A DNA stretch of 64,000 nt from JACKAQ01 sp965227145. GTDB lineage: Bacteria; Calditrichota; Calditrichia; RBG-13-44-9; J075. Below the pieces are notes generated by a model that was given only the letters and a program-made list of their open reading frames with translations, was not told where the DNA came from and ran no database searches. A program made the position numbers and the translations under genes. Below are positions 1-8,488 of this stretch, one piece after another. Each line of letters begins with the position of its first letter. Position 1 is the stretch's first letter. The stretch is taken from contig OZ245730.1 in the NCBI GenBank assembly GCA_965227145.1, positions 3,720,001 to 3,784,000 on the forward strand, read 5' to 3'.

Positions 1-1
1 A

Positions 2-106
2 ATTTGTGTGATATTGTCCAATGTTGCCGGATTTGCCAAATTGCGGCGTGAAATTGCGGAATTTCCCGGTGCATCAGCGATCGAAGCGCAACGATTTCAA
101 TCGTAA
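2..106 (+). CDS. C-terminal fragment of an unidentified gene (5' end outside window)
   Basis: An open frame enters from the left edge and stops at TAA 104-106, giving 34 residues ending in ...IEAQRFQS. It runs in the same direction as the DUF3299 gene that follows 33 bases later, so the two may form an operon. The tail is too short for a family call. DUF3299 genes often sit beside ABC-transporter permease genes of the FtsX type, so such a tail is possible, but this is only an inference from gene order. It could also be a chance open frame. Confidence 0.35.
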   Translation: MCVILSNVAGFAKLRREIAEFPGASAIEAQRFQS

Positions 107-139
107 AAATAACGACGTCGATTTACAAAAAGGAAAGTC

Positions 140-574
140 ATGAAACATCTGAAAATATTTACTTTAGCGCTGTTTGTTTCCGGATGGTTTGCCGTTGCGG
201 AAGAGGCAAAGTCCAGTGACCCGATGAGCTGGGATGTGCTCGCAAAAGTGGAAGTGATCGAAAAAAACAATCTGCTCGCGCCAAAATTCAGCCAGGATGT
301 CCAAAATCTGGATGGCACAACCGTAAAATTACGCGGTTACATGATGCCGCTCGATCAGGCAAAAAAGCAGAAAAATTTTATTTTGAGCGCAAATCCGGTG
401 GCGTCCTGCTATTTCTGTTTGCCGGGTGGACCGGAGACAATGGTGGAAGTGAAAGCCACAAAATCGATGAAATTCAGCTACAATCCGATCACCATCAGCG
501 GAACGCTGCAATTGCTGGCGGATGACCCGATGGGCATGTACTACCGGCTGGTTGATGCAACGATGGAAGAATAA
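140..574 (+). CDS. Secreted DUF3299 family protein
   Basis: 144 residues with a clear signal peptide (residues 1-20, MKHLKIFTLALFVSGWFAVA), so it is exported to the periplasm or cell surface. The mature part carries the DUF3299 hallmarks: GYMMPLDQ near residue 66, followed by FILSANP and the Cys pair CYFCLPGGPETMVEV (residues 91-105). The biochemical role of this family is not established. A metal or redox role for the CxxC is possible but unproven. The start is supported by the ribosome-binding sequence AAAAGGAAAGTC just before ATG 140. It follows a possible upstream operon partner closely. A toxin-antitoxin pair lies 76 bases downstream with its own regulatory region, so the operon ends here. 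Confidence 0.8.
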   Translation: MKHLKIFTLALFVSGWFAVAEEAKSSDPMSWDVLAKVEVIEKNNLLAPKFSQDVQNLDGTTVKLRGYMMPLDQAKKQKNFILSANPVASCYFCLPGGPETMVEVKATKSMKFSYNPITISGTLQLLADDPMGMYYRLVDATMEE

Positions 575-594
575 TAAAATCGCACAAAATTATA

Positions 595-643
595 TTGACT
601 TGGCAGCATACGAAACTTAGCTTAGTCATGTAACTAAACTAAG
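595..643 (+). promoter_or_regulatory. Toxin-antitoxin promoter and palindromic operator
   Basis: A -35-like TTGACT lies at 595-600. Immediately downstream is an inverted repeat with 11-base arms: CTTAGCTTAGT (616-626) and ACTAAACTAAG (633-643), 10 of 11 positions complementary, around the spacer CATGTA. It covers the expected -10 and start region just before the antitoxin ATG at 651. This is the usual arrangement for autorepression by a Phd/YefM-type antitoxin. The -10 hexamer is not clear. Confidence 0.6.
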
Positions 644-650
644 GTTAAAA

Positions 651-878
651 ATGACTCAGGTTAACATTCACGAAGCAAAAACCCACCTTTCAAAACTTAT
701 CGAACTGGTGCTGAATGGCGAAGAAGTTATCATTGCCAAAGGCAACAAACCGCTTGTCAAACTGGTGCTACTCGATGAATTGTTGCCGGAAAGGAAAATC
801 GGCGCTGCCAAAGGTGACGTTTTTATTTCGGCCGATTTTGATGATGATTTGGAAGATTTTGAGGAATACATGCCTTGA
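651..878 (+). CDS. Antitoxin of the Phd/YefM type (VapB-like)
   Basis: 75 residues. The N-terminus 'TQVNIHEAKTHLSKLIELV' followed by 'GEEVIIAKGNKPLVKLV' is the typical Phd/YefM fold, which forms the DNA-binding dimer. The acidic C-terminal tail (residues 58-75, rich in Asp and Glu) is the expected toxin-wrapping segment. It neutralises the PIN toxin encoded next and should repress the shared promoter through the palindrome at 616-643. The stop codon overlaps the start of the toxin gene, so translation is coupled. The cognate pairing is clear from order and overlap; toxicity is inferred. Confidence 0.85.
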   Translation: MTQVNIHEAKTHLSKLIELVLNGEEVIIAKGNKPLVKLVLLDELLPERKIGAAKGDVFISADFDDDLEDFEEYMP

Positions 879-1267
879 AAATACTGTTAGATACCCACGT
901 TTTTTTGTGGATTATAACCAACGATAATCGTTTGACAGAAGCTGCAAAATCAATGTTTGTCGACAAAGATAACGAAGTTTACCTAAGCTTGGCGAGTATT
1001 TGGGAGATTGCAATAAAGGTTAGTCTGGGTAAATTAACCTTGAACTCAACAGTGGAAGTATTTGTAAATAAACATGTTAAGGGCAATAATATTAAGATAC
1101 TAAATATTGAACGACACCACATTTTCGCAGTTGCTACGTTACCATTTTATCACAGAGATCCGTTTGACAGACTGCTGTGTTGCCAAAGCAGTTTAGATCA
1201 AATCCCGATTTTAAGCGCCGATAAAAAACTGGACAGCTATCCAATAATCAGACTTTGGGACAACTGA
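875..1267 (+). CDS. PIN-domain toxin (VapC family, Sll0205-like)
   Basis: 130 residues. PIN ribonuclease features are visible: D6 in ILLDTH, E44 in SIWEIA, D95/D98 in HRDPFDRLL and D116 in LSADKKLD, which together form the acidic metal-binding cluster. VapC toxins cleave tRNA or rRNA to stop translation. The start codon is TTG at 875, overlapping the antitoxin stop (876-878). Translation from it gives the canonical MKILLDTHVFLW start. This arrangement keeps toxin production tied to antitoxin translation. The gene ends 12 bases before the convergent small membrane-protein gene, with no clear terminator between them. Confidence 0.88.
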   Translation: MKILLDTHVFLWIITNDNRLTEAAKSMFVDKDNEVYLSLASIWEIAIKVSLGKLTLNSTVEVFVNKHVKGNNIKILNIERHHIFAVATLPFYHRDPFDRLLCCQSSLDQIPILSADKKLDSYPIIRLWDN

Positions 1268-1279
1268 GAATTTTTAGAA

Positions 1280-1456
1280 CTATTTCCGCTTCCGCAATTT
1301 CCGCAACACAAACCCCAGCAAACCCAACCCCAACCCCGTAAAAAAAAAATAAAATTTTACCCGCTCGCCGATCTGCGCCAGCAAAAAGCTGAACACCATA
1401 ATCGCGCCGCCAATAATCGTAATTACCGCGGGGAAATCCAGTTTTTCATATTTCAT
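1280..1456 (-). CDS. Small two-helix membrane protein, unknown function
   Basis: 58 residues beginning MKYEKLDFPAVITIIGG. Two hydrophobic segments (about residues 8-26 and 32-49) are followed by a basic tail, LRKLRKRK, suggesting a small inner-membrane protein with its C-terminus in the cytoplasm. A longer in-frame start at 1618 would overlap the sorting domain of the upstream gene by 143 bases, so the ATG at 1454-1456 is preferred. It lies 19 bases downstream of the Asp-box protein and may be the last gene of that transcript. No family was recognised. Confidence 0.55.
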   Translation of the reverse strand: MKYEKLDFPAVITIIGGAIMVFSFLLAQIGERVKFYFFFTGLGLGLLGFVLRKLRKRK

Positions 1457-1475
1457 TTGAGCAGCTTTCGTTTGA

Positions 1476-3098
1476 TTAGCGAATGAGTAACATGCGCCGG
1501 GTTTGTTGAACATCGCCTGCGGATAGCTGATAAAGATAAAATCCGCTGGCAACCGCTGCGCCGGATTGATTGGTGCCATCCCACAAAACAACTTTTTCCC
1601 CGGGCGATTGCGTTTCACTCACCAGCGATTTCACAAGATCACCCAAAATATTGTAAATATTTAATTTGACGAATGAATTTTCAGCGACTCGGTAGCGAAT
1701 ACTTGTCTGCGGATTGAACGGATTCGGGTAATTTTGGTCGAGCGAAAAACCGGATGGAACCGCAGTTTCACCCGGTTCGATGCCAACGGCATCGATATCC
1801 ACTTTGGCAGTCCAGATTTGATATGTGCCGCTGGAATTGTCCATCCACATCGGCAGCAATTGCCCGTTCGATGACGTGATATCAATATTATCACCCTGAT
1901 ATCCTGCGCCCAAACCGCCAATCGGCACCGGTTTAAAATTGTGATCACTCACCTCAATTTCCGTCCAACTGTCGCCGCCATCCGTCGATCGCGCCAGAAT
2001 AACGCCGGTGGAATCGCTGGTTGTGGTGCGGTCATCGTAAAAAATGACGTTTAAACCGCCGTCGTCATCCACATGCAGCGCAGGAAAATACTGGATTTTG
2101 CCGTTGTTCAGCGCATCCTGATTTACGCGGATGCCGGCTGACCATGTTTGTCCGCCATCGCCGGAGCGATGCAAAATCACGTCCGGATCGCTGCCGGCAG
2201 GCAACCGCCCTTTCTCGGTGGTAATGATATAAATCCAGCCATCGCGCGCGCCGCCGCTGTTGTCGATCTCGATGCGCGGCAGCCCGTTCACCCGGATGTT
2301 GGCTTTCTGGGCGAGTTGCCCCTGAATACCGCTCATTTCGAACGCGCTTTCCAGAACTGTCCAGTTCTGTCCGCCGTTGCTGGATTTGGCAAATCCGGTC
2401 AAAATTTCCGCAAATGGGGACGTATTCGTTACTCCTGCCCAACAGACGTAAACTGTGCCATCTTTACCAATAGTGATATCTGCACCGCGACCCGCGTTTG
2501 CGGGATTGTTGATGCGCAACGGTGTGCTCCAGCTTGCGCCGCCATCATCCGTGTGGGAAATGTGCACCGCAAACGGCGATGCGAATTTCACAAAAACGGC
2601 GTAGGTTCGTCCGTAAAACGGACTTTCCGGTGAGGCGTCGGATGCTATCGCTGCGCGCTCAATGTCATCCGTTGTGATGGTGATCTGGTTCGACCAGCTT
2701 GCGCCGTTGTCGGTGGAATAATGCGCATATACGCCGGAAAACGGCGGCGTTCCCAACCGGGTGAGAATAAATGTGCCGTTTTTGTCGATCGCGATACCCG
2801 GATCACCACCGTGAAAAACGATTGGCTCGCCTTTGCAGGTATCGCTGCCAAACCAGCTATCTCCCCCATTGGTGGACACATACACGCCTTCGCTCACAAA
2901 AAACGGTGCAAACGTAATTGAATTCGCAGTTGCAAAAAGCAACTGCGAATTTGTTGGATGTCGGGTTACAAATACCTCTGTCTGGGTAACGGAACTTGGG
3001 TAAAGCCGGTAATTTACGCTAACCTGGGCAAAAGCGTTCACACTGAAAATTGCAATCGCTAAATTCAATAAAAACAGATACCTGAACAGAGTATTCAT
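1476..3098 (-). CDS. Secreted Asp-box (BNR, sialidase-like propeller) protein with T9SS sorting domain
   Basis: 540 residues. It has an N-terminal signal peptide (residues 1-24, ending AFA), then a beta-propeller marked by repeated Asp boxes of the form SxDxGxxW: STNGGDSW, STDNGASW, TDDGGASW, SSNGGQNW, SGDGGQTW and STDGGDSW. The C-terminus (from about residue 450, FSLDQNYPNPFNP...) is a type IX secretion sorting domain ending in MLLIR. The protein should therefore cross the outer membrane and be anchored or released at the surface. The fold is shared by sialidases and by many non-enzymatic surface proteins. I do not see a complete sialidase active site, so no activity is assigned. It follows the TonB-dependent receptor by 22 bases and probably shares its transcript. 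Confidence 0.85.
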   Translation of the reverse strand: MNTLFRYLFLLNLAIAIFSVNAFAQVSVNYRLYPSSVTQTEVFVTRHPTNSQLLFATANSITFAPFFVSEGVYVSTNGGDSWFGSDTCKGEPIVFHGGDPGIAIDKNGTFILTRLGTPPFSGVYAHYSTDNGASWSNQITITTDDIERAAIASDASPESPFYGRTYAVFVKFASPFAVHISHTDDGGASWSTPLRINNPANAGRGADITIGKDGTVYVCWAGVTNTSPFAEILTGFAKSSNGGQNWTVLESAFEMSGIQGQLAQKANIRVNGLPRIEIDNSGGARDGWIYIITTEKGRLPAGSDPDVILHRSGDGGQTWSAGIRVNQDALNNGKIQYFPALHVDDDGGLNVIFYDDRTTTSDSTGVILARSTDGGDSWTEIEVSDHNFKPVPIGGLGAGYQGDNIDITSSNGQLLPMWMDNSSGTYQIWTAKVDIDAVGIEPGETAVPSGFSLDQNYPNPFNPQTSIRYRVAENSFVKLNIYNILGDLVKSLVSETQSPGEKVVLWDGTNQSGAAVASGFYLYQLSAGDVQQTRRMLLIR

Positions 3099-3120
3099 TG
3101 TCTCTCGTATGGTTTATTTG

Positions 3121-5265
3121 TTAAAATTGCAGACCCAATTTTATCGATCCGAAGAAATTTCTCGGCAATCCGGCTTCGTAAAATTCCTGCCGGGCGGAGT
3201 TGATATTCACAAATGCCACATATGTTTCGTCGGTGATGTTGTTGACGCCCGCAGAAAGCAACAGATTCAACGGACTGTTTTTGAAAACATCGAGTCCGAT
3301 CAGCGCGTTAAACAGGCGATAACCCTCTGATTGTTCTGAATTTGCGTCATCTGTGTATAACCCGCTGACATCCCACATCCCGCCTTTCACAAAAAACGCG
3401 TGATCGGGCGTCAGATTGAACGATTTCGACAGCGCGATATTCAGGTTGTGGCGCGGCACGCTCGGCACAATATTTCCGGAAAAATCCGATTCTTCGTTGG
3501 TAATTGCGCCGTTGTTGCCGACGCTGAGCGACAATGCTTTGTAACTGTCATACGAAAAATCGGAGAACGTATATGCCACATTTAGTTGCAATCCGCGATA
3601 CACATCCACCGTTCCGCCGATCTCCAGTCCGTTGCGGATGGTTCGGGCAGCGTTCCGGAAAAACACATCGGAAAACACTTCGAACGGCACAATTTCGTTA
3701 TCAATAATATAGCGGAAAAATGTCGCTTCGAAAAGCATTGAGCGAAATCCGGCGCTGTGCGAACGGAAAATATTGCCTTTGATGCCCAATTCCAGATTGG
3801 TGGTTTCCTGCGGTTTCAAATCGGGATTGAGTAAAATCCCCGGTTGCGTGCTGGTCGGGAAGTTATCCAGTTCATTCCCGGCAGGGCTTTCGAAACTTCG
3901 CCCGACAGAGCCGTAAATCGCGATAAGCGGCGTAAATTTGTAATTTAGCGCAGCTTTCGGTGTAAATTCCTCAAACCGGCGTTTCGCGCCACGCGAACCC
4001 AACAGTTGATCTTTTACGTCAAAAATCACTTTATCGTATCGCCCGGTGAGCAATAAATCCAACCGGTTGTCGATGAGGTTCAAATTGTTTTGCAGATAAA
4101 ATCCCACATTTGCGATGGTTTCGTCCGTCAGGGTTTGGAGGATATCGCTTTTTTGCCCGCCGAAATTCACATACGCTTCCACCGGTCCGGTCTGGTTCAG
4201 CAGATCGAATCCCATCGAAAATTCATTTTTCCGGTTTGCCAATACGCTGCGGTTGATGAATCGCCCGCTGGCGCCCAAACCGTATCGATTGATGATCCGA
4301 AAGTTGCTGGACACCCGCTCAAAATATTTGATGGTGCCGTATCCGGTGATCTCCAGTTCATTATTTCGCTCTTTATCCAGTGCGACTTCGTATCGCAAAC
4401 CGAGCCGTCCCTTCCGGGTGTAGCGATTGGTGCCGCGATCGAGATCGCGCTGGTTTGCCTGCGACGGATCTTCCTCAAAATCTGTTTTGGAGAGCGAGCC
4501 GGGCAGGAAAATTTGTCCGTCCACAAAATAGCCGAGCAGTTGCAGTTTGGTGCGGTCGGATGGGCGCGTTTCCAAAACGGTGTTGACGATGTGCCACCAG
4601 TCGTTACTTTGCTCGCGGTAACCGTCGGAATTGTGATAGCTATACGTCATCAGCCAGGTGTACGCCGGCGATTTGAAGCCATATTTCAACCCGTTGCGGC
4701 GCAAGCCGTACGACCCGAAATCGTTGAACTGCACCAAAAATGTGCGGTCAAAATCCACATCGTTGATGAAGTTGATCACGCCGCCCGGCGCGTTGGTGTA
4801 TAGCGAGGACGCATTGCCTTTCACAATTTCGATGCGCCCGACCGAGTTGAAATCGATCGCCTCGATGCGGGTTTGCCCGTCCGGTTCCGATTCCGGAATG
4901 CCGTCCAGCAAAATGCGCACCCCGCGAATGCCGGAATTGGAGCGGCTGCCGAATCCGCGAATGGAAATCCGCACATCATGATTGCCGTAGCGCGATTGCA
5001 AAAACAGCCCCGGCACGGACGATAGCACGTCGCTAACGCCGGCTTTGCGTTCGTACCTAAATTCGCGAAAATCCACCCGCGTTACCGGATACGGAATATC
5101 GATGATTTTTTTGCCATAGCGCGTTCCGGTTACCACCACATCGTCCACCTGATACGACAGCGAGTCCGCGATTGCTGCGCTGTCCATTTCAGCAACCGAC
5201 GATTGCGAATACAACGGTAAACACATTATAAATAATAGGTTAACAATCCAATAAACCTGTTTCAT
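3121..5265 (-). CDS. TonB-dependent outer-membrane receptor (FecA-like)
   Basis: 714 residues. It starts with a signal peptide (about residues 1-21) and a TonB-box-like VDDVVVTGTR. A plug domain follows (RKAGVSDVLSSVPGL, VRISIRGFGSRS, GVRILLDGIPE, IEIVKGNASSLYTNAPGG) and then a 22-strand-type barrel ending in ...SIKLGLQF, with the terminal Phe needed for outer-membrane assembly. It imports a substrate across the outer membrane using TonB/ExbBD energy. The plug most resembles iron-dicitrate or siderophore receptors, but the ligand cannot be read from sequence. The start is supported by AAGGAG before ATG. It is first in a probable three-gene minus-strand unit with the Asp-box and small membrane proteins. 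I found no recognisable cobalamin or TPP riboswitch upstream. Confidence 0.9.
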   Translation of the reverse strand: MKQVYWIVNLLFIMCLPLYSQSSVAEMDSAAIADSLSYQVDDVVVTGTRYGKKIIDIPYPVTRVDFREFRYERKAGVSDVLSSVPGLFLQSRYGNHDVRISIRGFGSRSNSGIRGVRILLDGIPESEPDGQTRIEAIDFNSVGRIEIVKGNASSLYTNAPGGVINFINDVDFDRTFLVQFNDFGSYGLRRNGLKYGFKSPAYTWLMTYSYHNSDGYREQSNDWWHIVNTVLETRPSDRTKLQLLGYFVDGQIFLPGSLSKTDFEEDPSQANQRDLDRGTNRYTRKGRLGLRYEVALDKERNNELEITGYGTIKYFERVSSNFRIINRYGLGASGRFINRSVLANRKNEFSMGFDLLNQTGPVEAYVNFGGQKSDILQTLTDETIANVGFYLQNNLNLIDNRLDLLLTGRYDKVIFDVKDQLLGSRGAKRRFEEFTPKAALNYKFTPLIAIYGSVGRSFESPAGNELDNFPTSTQPGILLNPDLKPQETTNLELGIKGNIFRSHSAGFRSMLFEATFFRYIIDNEIVPFEVFSDVFFRNAARTIRNGLEIGGTVDVYRGLQLNVAYTFSDFSYDSYKALSLSVGNNGAITNEESDFSGNIVPSVPRHNLNIALSKSFNLTPDHAFFVKGGMWDVSGLYTDDANSEQSEGYRLFNALIGLDVFKNSPLNLLLSAGVNNITDETYVAFVNINSARQEFYEAGLPRNFFGSIKLGLQF

Positions 5266-5370
5266 TCTGTCTCCTTAGTGCACCTCATTGTTGATATTGC
5301 GGTTGCCAATTTAGCAAAGATCCATTACCAAACATAAGGTTTTCCACATTGGACGGAATGCTCTGGACAC

Positions 5371-5392
5371 ACCCCTGACCGGGGTATTTTTT
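5371..5392 (+). terminator. Candidate intrinsic terminator or attenuator hairpin
   Basis: ACCCC-TGACC-GGGGT (5371-5385) is followed by A and six T residues (5387-5392) on the plus strand. It sits in the 234-base gap between two divergent genes, upstream of the plus-strand glycosyltransferase. It would therefore stop plus-strand readthrough or attenuate that gene's leader. The stem has only five pairs, so it is weak. Confidence 0.35.
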
Positions 5393-5499
5393 GTAATCCG
5401 TTTGGGCAGCCAACGCCGGAAACGGCGTCGCTAAAGTTCACCAAAAACCAGACGAATCTTTAAACCTAACCTATTGTTAAATCTTGACCGGAACGCAAC

Positions 5500-6672
5500 A
5501 TGCAAAACCTTAAACAGCATTTTTCTTACCGAAAATTTGCCGATGCAACGCACAACATTTTATATCTGGATGATGATTATTTTCTGCAAAAAGAGTCGAT
5601 CGACGCGCTGCAGAAGTTGGGTCATCGCGTTACCGTTTTAAAAGTGCTGCAAAACGATCCCAGCAAAATGCTGGAAAGCATCCTCAAAACGGCGCTGATG
5701 ACCAAACCGGATTGTGTCATGAGCATCAACCACGCCGGTTTTGATCCGGAGGGCAAAATAGTCAATATTCTCAATGAGTTACGCATTCCGCTGCTGATGT
5801 GGTATCTCGATGATTTCCGGTTTATTTTGGTGGATACGCATCTGCACGCAACCCCAAACACGGCAGTTTTCACTTACGAAAAGCAGCATTTGCAACCGCT
5901 TCGCGATACGGGATTTTCGCATGTGTTTCATTTGCCTTCCGCAACTGCGGTTGATCCAACACAGGATTATCATTACGATGAATTTGCAAATTTGGCAAAT
6001 GCGACGGTGTTTATCGGCAGCACATTCAACAAATCGAAAGCGGCACGGCTGCGTCCGGAGTATCCGCGAATGGCAAAAAAATTGTCGAAAAAGATTGATT
6101 TTACTGAACTTCAGCATGATTTATTATTGCAAGCGGAGCGAATTCAGCGCAGCCACTTCCCCACTGCCGCCAAATTTTTTCATTACGCCAGCTATTTGAT
6201 TTGCGAAGCGACCGAGCAGTATCGCCGCCATTTTTTGGAACATGTTCGCGCGGATTTTTTCCATGTTTTCGGCGATAAGGATTGGGAAAAAGCCAACATC
6301 TCGGGAAAAATTCACCCGCCGGTGCACAACCTGACGGCTGCGCCGCACGTTCAGCGAATGGCGAAAATTAACTTGTGTTTGTCCAGCCAGCAGCTCGGCA
6401 GCGCGGTTAGTTTGCGGGCGTACGAAATTCCGGCTTCCGGCGGATTTTTGCTCACGGATTGGAAAGATGATTTGGCAGATTTATTCGCCGAAGATGAAAT
6501 CGTCAGCTTCCGCAGCGTCGATGAAATGAATGATAAAATCGATTTTTACCAACGCCATCCCGAAAAGCGCGAACCGGTGATTCGCAAAGCCCGCGAACGG
6601 GTGATCAACGAGCATCAGGTGTTCCACCGTATCCAAAAAATGTTGGAAACCGCTGCCAAAATCGAGTGGTAA
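5500..6672 (+). CDS. CgeB-like glycosyltransferase
   Basis: 390 residues, close to the usual length of CgeB/DUF3880-type glycosyltransferases. The N-terminal half has a Rossmann-like start (HNILYLDDDYFLQKESIDAL) and 'PLLMWYLDD', typical of this family. The C-terminal half has the Glyco_trans_1_2 pattern: INLCLSSQQLGSAVSLRAYE, IPASGGFLLTDWKDDLADLF, then YQRHPEKREPVIRKARERV. These enzymes transfer a sugar from a nucleotide donor to an unknown surface acceptor. It is the only glycosyltransferase here on the plus strand, divergent from the TonB receptor and convergent with the end of the large polysaccharide locus. It may act on the same polymer but is transcribed separately. Confidence 0.78.
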   Translation: MQNLKQHFSYRKFADATHNILYLDDDYFLQKESIDALQKLGHRVTVLKVLQNDPSKMLESILKTALMTKPDCVMSINHAGFDPEGKIVNILNELRIPLLMWYLDDFRFILVDTHLHATPNTAVFTYEKQHLQPLRDTGFSHVFHLPSATAVDPTQDYHYDEFANLANATVFIGSTFNKSKAARLRPEYPRMAKKLSKKIDFTELQHDLLLQAERIQRSHFPTAAKFFHYASYLICEATEQYRRHFLEHVRADFFHVFGDKDWEKANISGKIHPPVHNLTAAPHVQRMAKINLCLSSQQLGSAVSLRAYEIPASGGFLLTDWKDDLADLFAEDEIVSFRSVDEMNDKIDFYQRHPEKREPVIRKARERVINEHQVFHRIQKMLETAAKIEW

Positions 6673-6720
6673 GCTGTTGCTTCGGCTTCGCTCAGCGACC
6701 AAAATAACCATCGCCAATTG

Positions 6721-6744
6721 GTCATTCCTGCGAAGGCAGGAATC
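6721..6744. repeat. Palindromic intergenic repeat, single copy (REP-like)
   Basis: The core ATTCCTGC-gaag-GCAGGAAT (6724-6743) forms an 8-bp stem. The surrounding 24 bases are identical, in reverse complement, to a stretch of the left arm of the repeat pair at 8364-8433. It lies between two converging genes. This kind of element recurs between genes in many bacterial genomes; its role here is unknown. Confidence 0.6.
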
Positions 6745-6781
6745 CCGGGGTTGAATGTCAGAATCAATCAACCCAATAATC

Positions 6782-6808
6782 AAAAAAAGCCCGGCAAAAC
6801 ACCGGGCT
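6782..6808 (-). terminator. Intrinsic terminator of the polysaccharide locus
   Basis: AGCCCGG (6788-6794) and CCGGGCT (6802-6808) form a perfect 7-bp GC-rich stem around a 7-base loop. Read on the minus strand, the hairpin is followed by a run of seven T (plus-strand A at 6782-6788). It lies 44 bases beyond the stop of the phosphodiesterase gene, so it should end the long minus-strand transcript. Confidence 0.75.
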
Positions 6809-6851
6809 AAAAATACTTACTTCCGAATTTCAAATTTCAAATTTCCACCAC

Positions 6852-8303
6852 TCATACCATATCGTAAACCACGTCCAGAGTTGGTTTGCGATGGCTGATC
6901 ACCCTGCCCTGCATATCTTCGGGAATTTCCACGCCAAACAAATCCAGCACTGTCGGCGCGATGTCCATCAACTGCGCACCGGTAATTTCCTGACCTTTGC
7001 CGGGATTTGCAGGATCGTGTAAAATGAACATCCCGTTTTGGGCGTGATTGCAGGAATCCGGTCCGGTGTCATTATCGAATGTGTAAAAACTGCCGTGCCC
7101 GACCGAGCCCACCGAACGCCAGAGCAAATCGCCAAAATAGACCATCAAATCCGGCGCAACATTGTTTACTTTTTTGTAAAGCTCCTCCGGTTTGAAGGTT
7201 TTGGTTGGCAACGGATTACCGTTGTGATCGGGAATAGCGCGGATTTTTGCGGCAAATTCATCGCGGAACGATTCGTAGTCACTTTGCGGAATGATGCCGT
7301 TCGGCTCGCGTCCCTCAACATTGAAGAAAATGCGGGCGTAATAGCCGCCGCTACCCCACACTTTGGTGCGTTTCCAGTCCACTTTCAGCTTTTCAAACGA
7401 AACCGGTTTGCCCGAGGGCGGATCTTCCTCGAATGCCAGATAGCCGTTTTTCCACAGCCACTCGTTGATGCAAATGCCGCCATCCAGCCGTTTTGCACCG
7501 TGATCGGAAACGACGATCACCGCCGTATTTTCATCAATTTGATTGAGCCACTGCCCAATTTTCGTATCGATAAACACGTAATAATCGTGAATGGCATTCT
7601 CAAATTCGCTGCCCGGCTGATATTTAAAATGCTGCGGATCGTGGTAATCCCAAAATCCGTGGTGAATCCGGTCGGTGCCGATTTCCATCAGCATGAAAAA
7701 ATTCCACGGTTTATTTTTGAGACAGTAATCGACCACGTTGAAGCGCCGTTCGGTCATTTCGTAAATTTGGCTGAGCAACCATTCTTTGTCGTTCGTGCGG
7801 AATTTTTTGACATCAAAATCGTAATCCGGTTCGAGGTTTAACACCTCATTTTTGAACGCCGGCGGCCACGTGAATTCGGCGTTGGTATCGGGCGTCAAAA
7901 ATCCGGAAATCAGATGCCCGTTTAACGGCTTCACAGGATAGGTTTGCGGCACGCCAATCACCACATTTTGCAAATCCGCCGCGCTGAGGTAATCCCACAC
8001 GCGTTTTTCTTTCACGTAATCGCCGTTGGCGACAAACATTTTGTCGTACGAATAATCCGAGCGATTGCGGAAGCCGTAAATGCCCAGCACACCGGGATCT
8101 TTGGACGACAGCATCGAGCTCCACGCCGGAACCGTAATCGCGGGAATTGCGGAACTTAGTTCACCCCAAACGCCATCTGTCATCAGTTTGCGAAGGTTGG
8201 GCAAATCGTCGCGCCAGCGATGAAACACCAGTTCCGGTGCCGCGCAATCCAACCCGATAACAAACACTTTTTTCTTCTTTTTGAAAAAATTAAACAGCCC
8301 CAT
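6852..8303 (-). CDS. Alkaline phosphatase superfamily phosphodiesterase (nucleotide pyrophosphatase-type)
   Basis: 483 residues. The N-terminal VFVIGLDCAAPELVF supplies the first metal-binding Asp. PAITVPAWSSMLS near residue 60 carries the Thr nucleophile of the type I phosphodiesterase family. AVIVVSDHGAKRL near residue 265 and VGHGSFYTF further on carry the DH and H metal ligands. It lacks a signal peptide, so it probably acts in the cytoplasm or at the inner face of the membrane on a phosphodiester-linked compound, perhaps a nucleotide sugar or lipid-linked intermediate. The start is supported by AGAGGTGA before ATG. It is the last minus-strand gene before a good terminator, and is separated from the glycosyltransferase upstream by a 185-base gap holding a repeat pair. 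Confidence 0.82.
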   Translation of the reverse strand: MGLFNFFKKKKKVFVIGLDCAAPELVFHRWRDDLPNLRKLMTDGVWGELSSAIPAITVPAWSSMLSSKDPGVLGIYGFRNRSDYSYDKMFVANGDYVKEKRVWDYLSAADLQNVVIGVPQTYPVKPLNGHLISGFLTPDTNAEFTWPPAFKNEVLNLEPDYDFDVKKFRTNDKEWLLSQIYEMTERRFNVVDYCLKNKPWNFFMLMEIGTDRIHHGFWDYHDPQHFKYQPGSEFENAIHDYYVFIDTKIGQWLNQIDENTAVIVVSDHGAKRLDGGICINEWLWKNGYLAFEEDPPSGKPVSFEKLKVDWKRTKVWGSGGYYARIFFNVEGREPNGIIPQSDYESFRDEFAAKIRAIPDHNGNPLPTKTFKPEELYKKVNNVAPDLMVYFGDLLWRSVGSVGHGSFYTFDNDTGPDSCNHAQNGMFILHDPANPGKGQEITGAQLMDIAPTVLDLFGVEIPEDMQGRVISHRKPTLDVVYDMV

Positions 8304-8363
8304 AAATGTTCACCTCTTGTTTCAAATCTCTATTTTTTTTGCGATTACTTTTGATGTTGTTGG

Positions 8364-8433
8364 GGAGATTCCTGCCTTCGCAGGAATGACAGATGCAATC
8401 TTTCCTGTCACCCCTGCGAAAGCAGGAGTCTCC
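8364..8433. repeat. Inverted pair of palindromic repeats (BIME-like)
   Basis: Two 29-base copies (8364-8392 and 8405-8433) lie in opposite orientation with a 12-base spacer and 25 of 29 positions complementary. Each arm is itself a small palindrome (ATTCCTGC...GCAGGAAT type). Transcribed, it could form either one long hairpin or two small ones. It separates the phosphodiesterase gene from the rest of the polysaccharide locus. A third copy is at 6721-6744. Confidence 0.7.
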
Positions 8434-8488
8434 TGATTTTTCCACTATTTTAAATTCATCTCATCATTCGCTTTATTAACATTCGTTT

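Noticed and set aside
1457..1618. N-terminal extension of the small membrane protein
   Set aside because: It would overlap the sorting domain of the Asp-box gene and adds a non-conserved basic segment; the ATG at 1456 fits better.
5266..5499. Cobalamin or TPP riboswitch upstream of the TonB receptor
   Set aside because: The conserved boxes of neither class were found on the minus strand.
7038..7841. 267-codon plus-strand open frame
   Set aside because: Antisense shadow of the phosphodiesterase gene; no family features.
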